The notes under the pieces: generated by a model
Databases searched by the model: none
The model's input: the letters and a program-made list of their open reading frames with translations, nothing else
What the model was told of the DNA's origin: nothing
DNA from: Volvariella volvacea V23
Taxonomy: Eukaryota; Basidiomycota; Agaricomycetes; Agaricales; Pluteaceae
Direction: 5' to 3'
Assembly: GCA_000349905.1 (NCBI GenBank)
Contig: KB722761.1
Span: 39,451-103,450, forward strand
DNA: 64,000 bases
In this document: piece by piece, positions 1-12,058 of the stretch
Position numbering within the stretch: position 1 is the first letter of the stretch
Layout: every line of letters starts with the position of its first letter
Program-made: the position numbers and the translations under genes

Positions 1-3000
1 GAGGCACTGGACTTTTTAGCACGGATTGAGCTCAACTTTGCACTCGTGCGAGAGAGGCTCTATGTCGAGAAGATGGGACTATTGGCTTGGGAAGAGTCGT
101 TGGTCGTGAATGGTAAGCGGTTATTAAGGACTAATTACAGCCCCGGTTCTGACACGATTCTTGTCATGTGTCATATCATGCGCTTTGTGACATGTCGCGA
201 TTTATGCATTTGTCATGTCGTGTTCGTGTAGGAACGCATCCAGAGTTGTTGTATCTGCAAAGGGAACAGTCGAATAGACGAGACAAGCGTCTGGAGCTTG
301 CGAGCAGGAAAAGACAGTATGAGATTGCAAATGTGACAAAGAGACGAAGAGAAGATGAACATGCCACTTGGAGTTGGTGGAAGGTAAGTGCCTTTCTGTG
401 ATTTATTAGCTCTTGTTGATGTGCTGTTTCTTGTAGTTGGCGAGAGATGAGCTCCAAACGGACATGCTCGCAGAGACGAACAGGAAGAGAAGACGACTAG
501 AAAGAGATAGGAGGCTTTTGGAACGGCCTTTCCCAGGTTCGTGCTACTACTACCGACCATCACCCAAGTCCATATCTCAACTCCACTCTAATCCAGCTCG
601 TCCCATTCCAACACCGCCGATGAATATCCCACCGGCACCTTCACTGCACAAGATCATAAAATCACTCAAGTTGGGTAGCAATCGGTACCACCATCACCAC
701 TCACATCACCTACACCACAGCCACGTCAACAATCCAAACAGCAGCACGAAACAGAAGAGCAAGGCTGCTCTCAGGCGGAGGTTGAGGAAACAGGCGATTG
801 AGAATAAGCATTATCCTGATCTCTCGTCCTTGCCCCCGACGGATATCACAAACGATTTGGATTTTATGCTGCATCATAGGACTCAGGTGCATAGGTTGAT
901 TGCGTCTGGGCCACAGCTGGCGCAGCCGAATTTGAATATGGGACCGCCGATGGATTTCAATGATATTGGATTTGATTGGGGGAGGGTGAGTATATACATG
1001 CTTCGAGCGCTTACTCGTTTATTTAACTCTGACTGATTTTATTTTCCCTTCAGGCTCCAGCGAACTTGGCACCACAGATACAACCTCAATCCTCACAGTC
1101 TGGGTATCCGCCTTCGGGCCCTGTCCCAGTTCCCGTTCCACCACCGCCACCGTTACACGGTGGATATGCCCCTCAAGCAAGTTCGTCTGGGCGCTTGCCC
1201 CCACCGCCTATGCCCCCTTCACAACCTCAATATCCACCTTCGCATAGTCATATTAACCACGGACCCTCGCCGTTCGCGATGGACCAGCAAGAGATGAATG
1301 GGGTCTTGACTGGCCCTGGTGGTTCACACATGTCAGGTCCTGGTGCCCCTCCACCTCCGCCTCCTGGGTCTCTGCCTGGCCCTGGCACTGGTGGTCCCGG
1401 CCCTGTTCCTGGTCCCAACTCAAGAGATGGAGGAATGGGTGGATATAATGACAGGAGCTTGAGGAGGTCGTTGTCGCCTGTTCCTGTTGGTGTCAACCCC
1501 CCTGCTCCGTCTGGAAGTGGTGGTGGAAAGCAAGGACCGTGGATGGGAACGTTTACGGGTAGTGGACATGGAAAGCAAGCTTTGGTTGGCCCGCCAAGTG
1601 GTGGTGGTGGTGGGCCAAGTCTGGGTCCTGGGCCTGGCCCTATCCCTGGACACGAGTGGGGTGCGGCTGAAATCAGTAGGAGGGAGAGAGAGCGGGATGC
1701 TATGTTTTTGGAGGAAGAAGAACGAGAGAGAGAAAGGCTGTATAGAGAGAGGAGAGACCGCGAGCGTGAACGTGAACGCGAGAGGGAGAGAGATCGAGAG
1801 AGGATCGAGAGAGAGCACCGAGAACGTGATCAGCGCGAACGTGAACGGGAGATGGAGGAACGTGAGAGGGCGAGGGATGGTAGAGATGGTTATCACATTC
1901 AGCAGATGATGCAGCAACTTCGGCATCATCCTCAGTCATCACCGCATCCCCATGGCCCACCTCCACTCCCTCCGCACCAGCACTCACAGAGTGCAGGGGG
2001 TTCGAGTCAAGGAGGGATGTCACACCATCATCACCACCATTCTCGTCACCACCACCACCATGTCCATCATCATCATGGTCAACAGAATCCTGGAAGCACC
2101 TCGTCAACGCCTATTCCTCCTCCCCCGTCTCATAGTCCACTCCCTTCACGTGATCTGCGTGATTTGGATATGGGACGACCCCATTCTAACCCGGCTCCTC
2201 ACCAAATGGAAGTGATTCACCTACCGTCGTCAAAGGGCCTACCGCAGCATTGGAAGGACGACATACCTCCACCGCATCCAAATGATTATCGTGATGTCAG
2301 GAACAAGCACCCTAGTAGTGGAAGATTACCTCCTCCCCCTCAAGGTCTCCCTCCTCCAGGACAGTCGTCTCAACCTCCACCGCCTTTGGATGACCGAGAC
2401 AGGCCACTCGCAATGCCATTTGTGATGTCATCTACCCACAGTGGACCCTCAGCAATGTCTCCTCCAAGAGGCGGTAGTGGACGATCCTCTCCTCGCGGCC
2501 CATGGAACCACCCCGAAGACCTACCGTATCGAGTACCACCACCATCGTCATCTATGCCTGGTCCCTCTGCACCTATGCCTCTTCCTCCCAGTTATCGTGA
2601 CGGCCCTTCACCGCACCCCCGTTCCCCCATTCATCGATACGTCCCCAGTCCCGGTGCAGGAAGTGGGGGTCCATATGGGCCTCCACCCTCGTCAATCAAA
2701 CAGCCCACGCCCTCGTCGTCTTTGCAGAACTCTATTGGATTATCACCACCACGGAATAGGACATTGCATCCTCCTCTGAGTCCCTCAGGATCCGTACCTC
2801 CAGGCCCTCCTCCACCACAGATACCCCAGCCATCATCCGCACCATCATCTTCTGGATATTCGAGTCTACGATCACCAACACGCTATGGATTACCCCCACC
2901 TCCCCTTGTTACAAGGTCTCCACCAATTCCCTTGAAGCATAGACCAACCTCCCCCTTATCAAGTAAAATTTTGAGTGGACCTCCCCCACCTTTGCCTCCT

Positions 3001-3654
3001 CCATCCTCACAGCCACCCCCACCTTTGTCGTCAACTACTCCTGGACCTCCACCTCCGTCGTCATCGTACTCTCCACCGAGATTATCCGGTCCTGGGAGAA
3101 CAGGAACGCCGACCGGTCTAGGATCCTTACTGGATTCTAAACTCGCACCACCAGGCAGTCTACCTCCCCTATCACAACAGATTGCAGGACCCCCGCCACC
3201 TGCGTCTCATTCTTCGTCATCTACACTACCTGGGCTTGGACCCGCTTATGGAAGTTTGCCTGGACCCCCGACTTCGCCACCCCTTCCACCTTCGTTGTTG
3301 CATCAGAGGGTTTCTAGTGGTCCTGGTTTGCATAGCGGTCCTGGAGGGTTGATGAATCCTCATGGACTCGACAGGGATTGGGACAGAGAACGGGATAGAG
3401 AGAGGGATAGAGAGCGTGAACGTGACCGTGAGAGAGAAAGGGAGAGGGAACGAGAAAGAGAGAGAGATAGAGACCGCGAACGAGACCGTGACCGTGAACG
3501 GGATCGGGAGAGATCAGTGATGTCGCCGAGGGTGGGACCTATTCCTGGAAGTGGGGTACCTCAACCAGTTCCTGGTGCTAGTGTCGGTGCTGCTCCTCCG
3601 CCGCCTCCGCCGACATCCAAGACGAGTGTACCGCAAATGGTGGATGGGCCTTGA
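1..3654 (+). CDS. Sds3-like subunit of an Rpd3-type histone deacetylase complex (5' end missing)
   Basis: Exons 1-112, 232-383, 437-985 and 1054-3654 join in frame for about 1137 codons; the gene starts before the window. The first ~140 residues are a charged coiled coil typical of the Sds3/Dep1-like family (PF08598): an E-A-L-D-F-L-A-R-I-E start, a THPELLYLQ motif, and Lys/Arg/Glu heptads to RRRLERDRR. In yeast and mammals such proteins scaffold the Sin3-Rpd3 deacetylase, so a nuclear corepressor role is inferred. The rest (about 950 residues) is low complexity: proline-rich stretches, two Arg-Glu/Arg-Asp blocks (near 1670-1890 and 3370-3510) and a His-rich run near 2020-2080. This tail is far longer than in yeast Sds3 (about 330 aa). 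All three introns have GT-AG ends. Family call is firm; function of the tail is unknown. Confidence 0.85.
1673..1890 (+). repeat. Arg-Glu/Arg-Asp coding repeat, first block
   Basis: Imperfect short repeats of cga-gag/cgt-gaa type encode alternating Arg and Glu/Asp inside the Sds3-like tail. A second similar block lies at about 3370-3510. Codons vary (cgt, cgc, aga, agg), so the repeat looks kept at protein level rather than being a fresh microsatellite. Confidence 0.7.
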
Positions 3655-4795
3655 AGGTTATTTGTATTGGATAGTTCAAGTTACCCCGGGTTCAAATGCG
3701 ATTTTGCTGTCTGTCATCAAAAGGTTTTCGGCTTTCCTTGTTGTTTCTTTGTTGTTTGGTTTTCTGAACGAATTCTTTTTGTTGTGTCTCTCCTCGACTT
3801 TTACCCAGTTATTAAGCCTGAACAGTTTTTTTCGCCTTTCTGTGTCAAGACTTTGATGTGCGTGGATGACTATCTTTTGGTCATGTCCTATTCCGAGTTC
3901 TTGTTTATATCATCCTTTCTACTTCCTCAATGTCGCATCTACCGAGTTGAACTCCCATTATTCTTAATGTGTCTGTCCTCGTTTTCCGTTCCTCTCATTT
4001 CTACCATCATGTTCCTTTACTTATATGCTTAGTACATTATATGGTAATGCAAGTTGGGCTAGCATTACTACAATTATTATTCTTGTTTGATATTCCTACT
4101 AGTACCATCACCACAGAAATCCGTCCCCTTGCATGTTTAGATACGTGAAATGAATGTTCAATAAATTTTGGACCTAATCCATGTTAACGTTATGATCATG
4201 CACCTCGACCATGATGATTATCTGGAATCCTGTAGGATTAGATTGATCTTGCTTCGAACAAATCTTGCCATTCATGATCACAAATCCCCAAACGATCCAA
4301 GCTGCCCAGGCTGTGGTCGATACGACGCGCGGCGTCGCTGACTTTGCTATCGGTCTTCGGCCTTGGATCAAATGGAGTATAAATCAAGATCAGGTGCTGA
4401 GATATTTTTTCTCAAGCCCGCGATGCTCGCCACATCGCTCAACTCCTGCTGTAAGGCATCTCGTTGTGCCGTACCACGGGATCAGCGCCATCAAAGATAG
4501 TTCGGCCAAGTGACATTAACCCGGACAGTCTCGAGCGTATACACCGAGAGTGATTATCAATCAGAGGCAAATGGCACCAATAACTGCGACTTCTTGTATT
4601 CAAGCCAATTGATGTACGACCCACAACATCGCTTCCTTAGTACCACGGACATTAGATTCCGACCCTAACCCACCTGAATGTACGCATGCCCGGAAGCCAG
4701 CGGGTTTCATCGCAATAGAATGTTTGTCTATTTATTGAGGACAATCTACGCCATAACTGGTCTCTCGATCTCCCCCTTCCTTACGACTTGCGACG
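3655..4795. other. Intergenic, no gene seen
   Basis: Holds the 3' untranslated region of the Sds3-like gene, T-rich from about 3720 to 4030, and the upstream region of the nitronate monooxygenase. No open frame here has recognisable protein character. Confidence 0.6.
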
Positions 4796-6056
4796 ATGTC
4801 GTCCATATCCACAAAGTTGACTGAACTGCTGAGTATGCATTACGAGCTCCTTTCTGCTATTGTTGTGTCTCACCTCACAATCGCAGATGTGAAGACGCCC
4901 ATCGTAAGTGCCCCGATGGGCACCGTCACGACTCCCCAGATGGCCGTGGCTGTGACGTCAGCCGGTGGATTTGGAATGCTGGGCGCAGGTACGTGCAACT
5001 TGCGCGCTGAAAAGGAGCCGCTGTCATCTCTAACAACTGCTTCAAGCACTGGACACACCAGAGCAACTCAAAAAAGATCTCCAGCTCATTCGTACATCTC
5101 TGAATATCCCTGTTGGCCAACCGCTACCGGTGGGAGTAGGCTTCATAGGGGCTGTTTTGGATAAACTGGAGAAATCGAATGAACCCCGACTCCCAACTGT
5201 TCTGGCTGAGCTGCCTAGTGTTATCTGGCTTGCATTCGGGAATGATTTGTGGCCGCACATAAAGGCAATTAGGGATTACGACGCGCAGAGGACCCATCGC
5301 ACCAAGGTGTTCGTCATGGTCAATAGCGTCGAGGAAGCAGTCAAGGCGGCGAATGAATGGGAAGTGGATGCCATCGTGGCACAGGGTAAGTAAAACAAAT
5401 TCATCAACGCCGTTTCCTTATTCCTGTATTTCTGATATTCCTCATTGCACGCAGGTCATGAAGCAGGAGGACACGGGGCAGAAAATGGACCTCCATTGAG
5501 GATCCTTATCCAGGCCATCAAGAGAGCATTGCCCAATGGACCCCCAGTTCTTGCCGCAGGTGGAATATCGAGCGGTGCGGATATTGCTGGCCACTTGATT
5601 CTGGGTGCAGATGGTATAGTGGTGGGAACACGCCTGCTGTGCACACCAGAAAGTCAATATTCTGACCAAGCGAAGGAGATGCTCATTAAAGCTGGGCACA
5701 ACGCAACCGAAAAAAGCAGGGCGTTTGACGATGCAGCGCGCCTAAACTTTTGGCCTGCACATGTCGATGGGCGAGCGATTTCGAATAAGATTATCACCGA
5801 CTACCGTCAAGGTCTTTCGTTGGAGGAGAGGATAAAAAATTACGATGCGGGCCTGCAAAGCGGTGAGATTGATCGCCTTATTATTTGGGCTGGGACGGGG
5901 ACTGGGTTTTTAACCCGAATTGAAAATACTAAGGTATATATCCACAAATCGCGGTGTTGACACGACTTATCATTTTCGTAACAGGATATAATTAAGGAAC
6001 TGCATGAAGGGGCTGTCGAGGCATTAGAAAATGCGTCCCATTTTGTGACCAAATGA
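4796..6056 (+). CDS. Nitronate monooxygenase (2-nitropropane dioxygenase family)
   Basis: Exons 4796-4832, 4887-4988, 5047-5385, 5455-5933 and 5985-6056 give 342 aa with no frame break. The protein is an FMN-binding TIM barrel of the nitronate monooxygenase family: VKTPIVSAPMG near the N-terminus, SAGGFGMLGA, VAQGHEAGGHG around residue 190, VLAAGGISSGADIAGHL and GADGIVVGTR for the phosphate-binding end, and a C-terminal helix. Members oxidise alkyl nitronates to carbonyl compounds plus nitrite. The His of the QGHEAGGH motif is the usual catalytic base position. It is probably a cytosolic detoxification enzyme; no targeting signal is seen. The start is the first ATG before the conserved core. 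It stands alone, with an F-box-like gene converging from the right about 210 bp away. Confidence 0.9.
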
Positions 6057-6265
6057 GTTGTAATCTTCAGTCTGGTTTGTCTACTTTAGCAGGGTTGCTT
6101 TGCGAAGATTGTGTACTATTAGTTCCAAGCTTCAGAACGTCGAATGCTTGCGTGCTTGATAAAGTGCTCCACGTGGCTGATAAACGAGAAGAATATATAG
6201 ACACTCGAAATTGAGTCAAGGTGTAACACCTACCCCTCAGTATACGCAGCTTGCTCAAGTATCCT

Positions 6266-7458
6266 TCATCTACACTGTCCATCCCACCCCTCCCTCAAGT
6301 GACCCTGATCGTGCAATCCCCAATACCACGGGCACACTCCCACTGGGATCGTCATTTGCACGGAAGAAACATCCAAGTTTCGTTGAAAGTGGTTATACTC
6401 CTGCATTCTCCTGGTATTCCGGTTGGGTATCCTGCCAGAAACGCTGACATAGCGCAAGTTTGAGTTTGAGTGAAAGAGTGCCTGTGCCAATTCCATGTGG
6501 GAAATATCGGTGACTTCGTATAAGTGGACGACCACCCATCGCAACATCGGCATCAACGCGACTGCATCTTCCAAGAGCAGTTTCTAACTCGATATGAACT
6601 ATCCGCTCCCCAACAGTTGAAAGAGTCGACACTCACGGATAAGAAATAATCGTACACTTCCAAGACCTCCAAATTGAGAAAATATGGCGCTTTGTCCAAC
6701 AACTGCACTTTGGACCAGCTCGTAGGCCACTCAAACACCAACTTGCGCAATTGCTTTAAAGACGACAGGAATTGCGTGTTTATGGGTGGAGTGCTATAGT
6801 CTCTGCTATACGACTCCCAAATGGCCTCGGTGATAGTTGGACAGGAAGGGAGGAGTGTCGCTAGGACCAAGTGACTTCCGCTGACACGAGTGAGCCTTGG
6901 TAATGAAGCAGCGTTGGCCACAGCCGCAAGCGATGTGTCCGCCCACAGGAGAAGGTCCACATGGAGCTCAGTAAGGTCGGGATGGGACTTTAAAAAGTCG
7001 AACATGAACTCCTTCTCCGACTGCGAACCACCACACCAACGTAATGTGTTCAGTCGGAAAGTCGCGCCTTTGAGAAGTGACGGTGACTCCTCAAAGTCGA
7101 ATCCGAACCATAACCGCTTCAAGTTGCGCATGGCGGCCAGACCCGAGGTGATGAGATCCAGAAGATCAGGAGCGGGTTTCTCGTAGCCCTCGAATCCCCA
7201 GGCATGTACGAGGTCCGCAAGGTTCTGTGAAGAGGTGACCGTGCGAAGAAACGCGCGTTGAACGTCGCGTTTGTCCGTCACCAGCTCGTCGTAAAGGATG
7301 GTCACGGTCGCAACGTAAAATGAATGGGACGTAACAGATAATGCGCGAAGGGTGGCCTGGTCGCCTCGGAGGTGTTCAAGAATGAGCGTAAGAAGCTCAT
7401 GAGGTAGATGTTCAAGATTCGTCACCGCATTTTCTGAGATAGAGACGCCATTCATCAT
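6266..7458 (-). CDS. F-box-like protein
   Basis: Two exons (7458-6637 and 6583-6266, intron 53 nt) give 379 aa. Residues 14-55 (LEHLPHELLTLILEHL, then ALSVTSHSFY) look like a divergent F-box. The remainder has the leucine-rich spacing common in Agaricomycete F-box proteins, with motifs such as MRNLKRLWFG, LNTLRWCGG and LVFEWPTSW. F-box proteins choose substrates for SCF ubiquitin ligases; the substrate here cannot be guessed. The intron is placed because it joins TTATCC to AAACTG and continues a frame matching the related pseudogene at 48.7-50.0 kb, including the closing W-x-W-G ... GWDG motif. Moderately sure of the F-box label, sure of the gene. Confidence 0.75.
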
Positions 7459-9693
7459 GAAAACTCAACTAAGTCGTATTGACGCCAAAAAATGTAGCTG
7501 GATAGACTCGGCGTACAGTGAGAATAGAAATAGAGGTTTGTAGTCTTGATAAGACTGAGAGATGTGTGGGTTCGTGTTGGGAACTGTGGGAAAAACCTTG
7601 AAAAACAGCTGATTATGACATACTGATCCCAGGGCCTGGTGCTGGCCTGGTGGATAGACAAGTACCAAGTGCTCAATACCACAGATGATTTGTTAAAGAA
7701 GACTCGGTGCTTGTGCCCGTCAAGGTCAATTGTACAGCATAGCGCGCGGAACCAAGGATTGACTTGAGAGATTAAAATACAAGCACAAAACCTCAAATCA
7801 AGGATAACAGAGGACAGTCATGCCAGTGTGCAAAATATGGGTAATAATGCATACAATAATATAGGCTGTAACTGATGCATTGCACACAAAAATTAATCGC
7901 ACAAGCGCCTACCGTCGATGGTAATCTACCAGTTTGAGTTAGTACACCATATGTCACCATTTGGCAGCCACTTTCTTGTACTTACGATTTGTTTTGGGTA
8001 GTTTTATTTCATTGAATGGCACGCACCTCTTTAATTATGTTCCAGAACTAAGGCCCCAGGTTTCGAGGATGTGGCGACGTGAGGAGGAAGAAGAGTAAGA
8101 ATTAAATGGCTAGCTCACTCATAGGAGTATCTATTGAACTTATTTCACGTACTACTCGGCAATAGAACTGGGAAAAATCCAACTGTCATACCTGGAACAC
8201 ACGTGTTTAAAGTGATACCGTATACGTACTCCCTAGATTCTTTGACCACATCCAGGGAATGAATTGACAACACGCTTACAGTGTATGGGGCGCTTAATGG
8301 CGGTCTGTGTCAAATCCCCAATGGCAATCTTGGAGGCGCCGTACGCGGCCGATTGCTGATCGGACGGCCAAGTAAAACAATGTGGAGGAGGTTAGGAGAC
8401 ACGTTTGGGCTGAGTAACTTTAATTGGCTCGGATAGAGGCTCACTTTGGCGATGGGACCTAGGCAACGTAAGCATAGCCAAGACATTCAACAAGCCCATT
8501 ATGGGGTACTGTGCCCTTCAGCTACTTATCCGGCTATGCCAAATGCATGAAAGGTGATAGTGGACGCCAACATACAGAGGAACCTGGGGAAGTGCGATTC
8601 TGCACCGAGCGTACCTGATAGTGAACTCTAGGTACGAGCAACAGGATAACCGGGCATGACCATCCAAGGATTCCAAGCAGTGTCCTGCGGTATCCCCATA
8701 ATGATTCCCCATCGATTGGAGCTTCGTCGCAGCGCTCGAGGCGAACAAGGGGAGTAGCGGACCACTACTTAGCCGTAACGGAGGAATCCGCGAGTATCGC
8801 GAGCCGCGCAATTTGTGACATTGATCGAGCCAACCTTCGTCAACACTTAGGACGGCCAGGAGTGCGCAGTACAAGTCCCTCCATGGGGGCGTCAGCGTAG
8901 CATCACAGCATGAAAGGGCATCTCTTGGTTGTGGTGTCATGGTAGGCCCCCAATTGGTTATCCCTTTAAGTCACCCTGCGATAATTTGATCCTTAACATA
9001 ATTACTAGTGTTCTGCATTCCAAGACAGAACTCGCAAACGATGAAATGGAAGAGACAACAACCTACATCGTGTGGTCATACTTTCTATCTATGGGGCTTA
9101 CTGCTCAAGCTTCGTACGGTTTAAATGATCTCTATAATGTGGGAGACGGGGAGCGGTAGTGAGACCGTGTCGTGTGCATGGTTGCAATTGGGTTTCGTCT
9201 GCAACCTTATTTAACGACATCCCGAGCTTGGCTGAGCAGCATTTTGAGTTGCATCGGGCCACATTTTGGCTACAATTCCTAGTGAGTGTGTGGTATCCTA
9301 ATATGATTCACTTGACCGAAGTGGCGGGCTACAAGGTCAGTTTTGACAGCTGTGTCGAAGCGATCGGCTCATAGCGAAAAGATGGCATATCACCGCGCCC
9401 AACGTCTGTCTCTGTCAGCATAGTTTGACACTTCGCCCACTTGATGACCCGATGACAAAATTGTGAGCCACTATCAGCTCAGACAACTGGTTGTTCTGTT
9501 CCCTCGTTCTATCACACAGATTGTGAATCATCTCGTAAAGCAAGTGCGTCTTTAATAGGTCAAATTTGATAAATGTCTTATAAACTTTTCATCAACACAA
9601 TTGCTTAGATAAATTGCAACTCGAGGCTTCTTCCCCCGTCGTCTTCGTCCTCGATTGTCTCTCGAGCTACCTGGTTCATAACGACCTTCAAGA
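7459..9693. other. Intergenic, no gene seen
   Basis: About 2.2 kb between the divergent F-box-like and desaturase genes. The longest open frame (minus strand, 8518-8940) has Cys/Leu-rich, family-less composition and no splice partners. The part just upstream of 9694 should hold the desaturase promoter, but I see no clear element. Confidence 0.5.
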
Positions 9694-12058
9694 ATGCCTT
9701 GGTACCAAAATTTTCAAGACGGACCTGAATACGAGGCTCGTATTCGAAAAGGATCCTTCGTACCTCCTGATATCACGCTCAAAGAGCTTCATGCTGCTGT
9801 TCCCAAACACCTCTTCCAAGCCTCAACCCCAAAGAGCTTATTTTATGTCTTCCGGCATCTGGCTTTTACCTATGCGTTTTACGTTTTCGCCACTTATATC
9901 GATATCATCACGGGCTTTGTTGTTCTCCACGGATTTATTTGGCCTGGGTTAGCCATGTATTTTAGGCTTGCTCTGTGGGTAACGTATTGGGGTTGGCAAG
10001 GTATTACTTTCGCTGGTATCTGGTGCCTTGGTGAGTCCTTTACAATACGTAAACTATAACCATTAATACGATGAGCTTAACCACGACAGGTCACGAAGTA
10101 AGTAATGCAATTTCCTGTCTTGTGAGTGTGCCGTTCATCACAATTCCTCTCCCAGGCCGGTCACAACGCCCTTTCCCCACACAATTCCGTGAACACCCTT
10201 ATTGGATTGCCGCTGCACACATTCGTACTCACCCCGTATTATGCTTGGCGGGCAACTCATCGAACTCACCACGTGAGCTCCCCGACTCCAAAAGCGATCC
10301 GCCAAATGACTGAGCTAAAGTTTCGGGTTTAGAAAGGGACCAACCACCTTGGCCGTGACGAAACATACTTACCCCCAACAAGGAAGGACTTCAAGCTCGG
10401 GGATGGAAAAGTTATGGTCCGTATGGATTACGCGGAAGTATTAGAAGAAACCCCACTTTTCACCCTCACAAAGATGTTCATCCGCCAATTTCTGTGAGTC
10501 TGGGTCCATGACGATTGTGAACAAGTCCCTCATGATTGAGTTTCCCCTTATGTATGGATCCAATTATAACCTCGCAGTGGATTCCAGCTATATCTCCTGT
10601 AAGTGGTAAAGCCGTGCGTTCATCGGTGTCTTGACCCCTGTCACTTGGAATTACCTAGCCATAATCGAAGGGGGAATCGAAAGTACCCTAAGGGAACCAG
10701 CGTGAGTCTTCCATTATCTCCCTCTATGTTCCGTATTCTTACGAGAATTTATACAGCACTACAGGCCTTCCTCTGCCTTGTTCAGAGATGACGAACGTAC
10801 GCAGAGAAGCTAGGCAATTTACTTCACTAAACGAAGTTACTGATCTACGTTCACTTATCAGGACATTTGATCGTCGCGTCCAATATAGCCATTCTTTCAA
10901 TGCTCTCTTTGCTAGGAATGTACGCCCACTATACGAGCTGGTCCAACCTCATGGTCTACTATATCATGCCATGGCTGGTGAGTCTGTCAAGCAACGCTAG
11001 CATCTGTCGACCAACCTATGAGATTAACGCGAATCTCGCTTTCAGTTTTGCCATAACTGGTGTGTCACTTCTTATCGGGAAGGGTATCTGGAGGATCTAA
11101 CCGGCTCCTATCCCGTTCCACAGGATGGTCACATTTACTTATCTCCAACACAGTGACCCCACAGTTCCTTATTATCGTGAGGTAAACGACCACTTGGGGT
11201 TTCTTCTGCGAATCATGTAGGATCACTAACCGATAATCCCCCTTCTGTAGAATGAATGGACGTTTGCTCGTGGAGCACTCGCAACAGTAGATCGTCCCCT
11301 CTTTGGCTGGGTCGGACGGTTCTTCTTCCATAACGTGCGCATGCTCTTCCTTTTCAAACCTTATGATTCCCTTCGCACTCGATGGTGGAATGCATTCACC
11401 TCACCATGCGCATTCCCTTGAGCGTGGTGACATAAGGTACTGATTGCCTTGCCTCTTCGTGCCTACGTGTCCCGTTCTACAGATCAGCACCGATCATCTC
11501 GCTCATCACTTTTTCGTCAGTGTCCCCTTTTGTACGTACCCCATTCCATCCCCAGTCACCCATCTTCGCTCCGCCGCTGACCTCACTGACCTTCTTTCTC
11601 CGGACACGCACGTCATGCGCCGTCGTGCCCCGCCTTGGTTGACTGGCGTTCAATGTTTCTTCTGCTAACCGTCGCTTGCGATGAATAGATAACCTGCCCA
11701 AGGTCACGGAGGCTATTAAGCCTGTTCTGGGCGAATACTATAACTATGATTCGACGGTATGTTCCAGCTCTCCTTGGCCATGACAAGAGCTTCTGCGGAG
11801 GAACTGAGCTGATCAACCTTTTACCCATCGCCTATGTTCTGTGCGTGTCAATCAACCATGAATCGTGTCGATGCAATGGGCAACTTCTATTGCTCTTGTT
11901 GAGCTTAGCCGGTGTTGTGGGCCTTGTGGAGGTCGTTCACTCAATGCACCTTTATCGAAGACGAGGGTGACATTGTGTTCTTCAAGAATCAGCACGGAGA
12001 GGCTGTCATGGATGTTAAGAATTCTTCGAAGAGTAAGGGTGGAGTCCAGGCCAAGTAG
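9694..12058 (+). CDS. Delta-12-type fatty acid desaturase, 14 exons
   Basis: Exons: 9694-10030, 10090-10097, 10156-10272, 10333-10493, 10578-10598, 10659-10701, 10757-10796, 10862-10977, 11046-11059, 11124-11181, 11251-11334, 11483-11531, 11689-11756, 11909-12058. They sum to 1266 nt, 421 aa, close to the usual length of fungal oleate desaturases. All three histidine boxes are present: HEAGH, HRTHH (as WRATHRTHH) and HLAHH; they bind the di-iron centre. Hydrophobic stretches fit an ER membrane protein that turns oleate into linoleate. Three exons are tiny (8, 14 and 21 nt), and HEAGH is split over three exons. The region before the third intron (HNRRGNRKYPKGTS) is less conserved than I expect for the family. 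Substrate specificity (delta-12 or delta-15) cannot be told from sequence alone. Confidence 0.88.

Noticed and set aside
1420..2107. Minus-strand frames opposite the Sds3-like gene
   Set aside because: They are shadows of the repetitive Arg-Glu and His-rich coding sequence.
8518..8940. 140-codon minus-strand frame
   Set aside because: Composition is not protein-like, there are no splice partners and no recognised motif.
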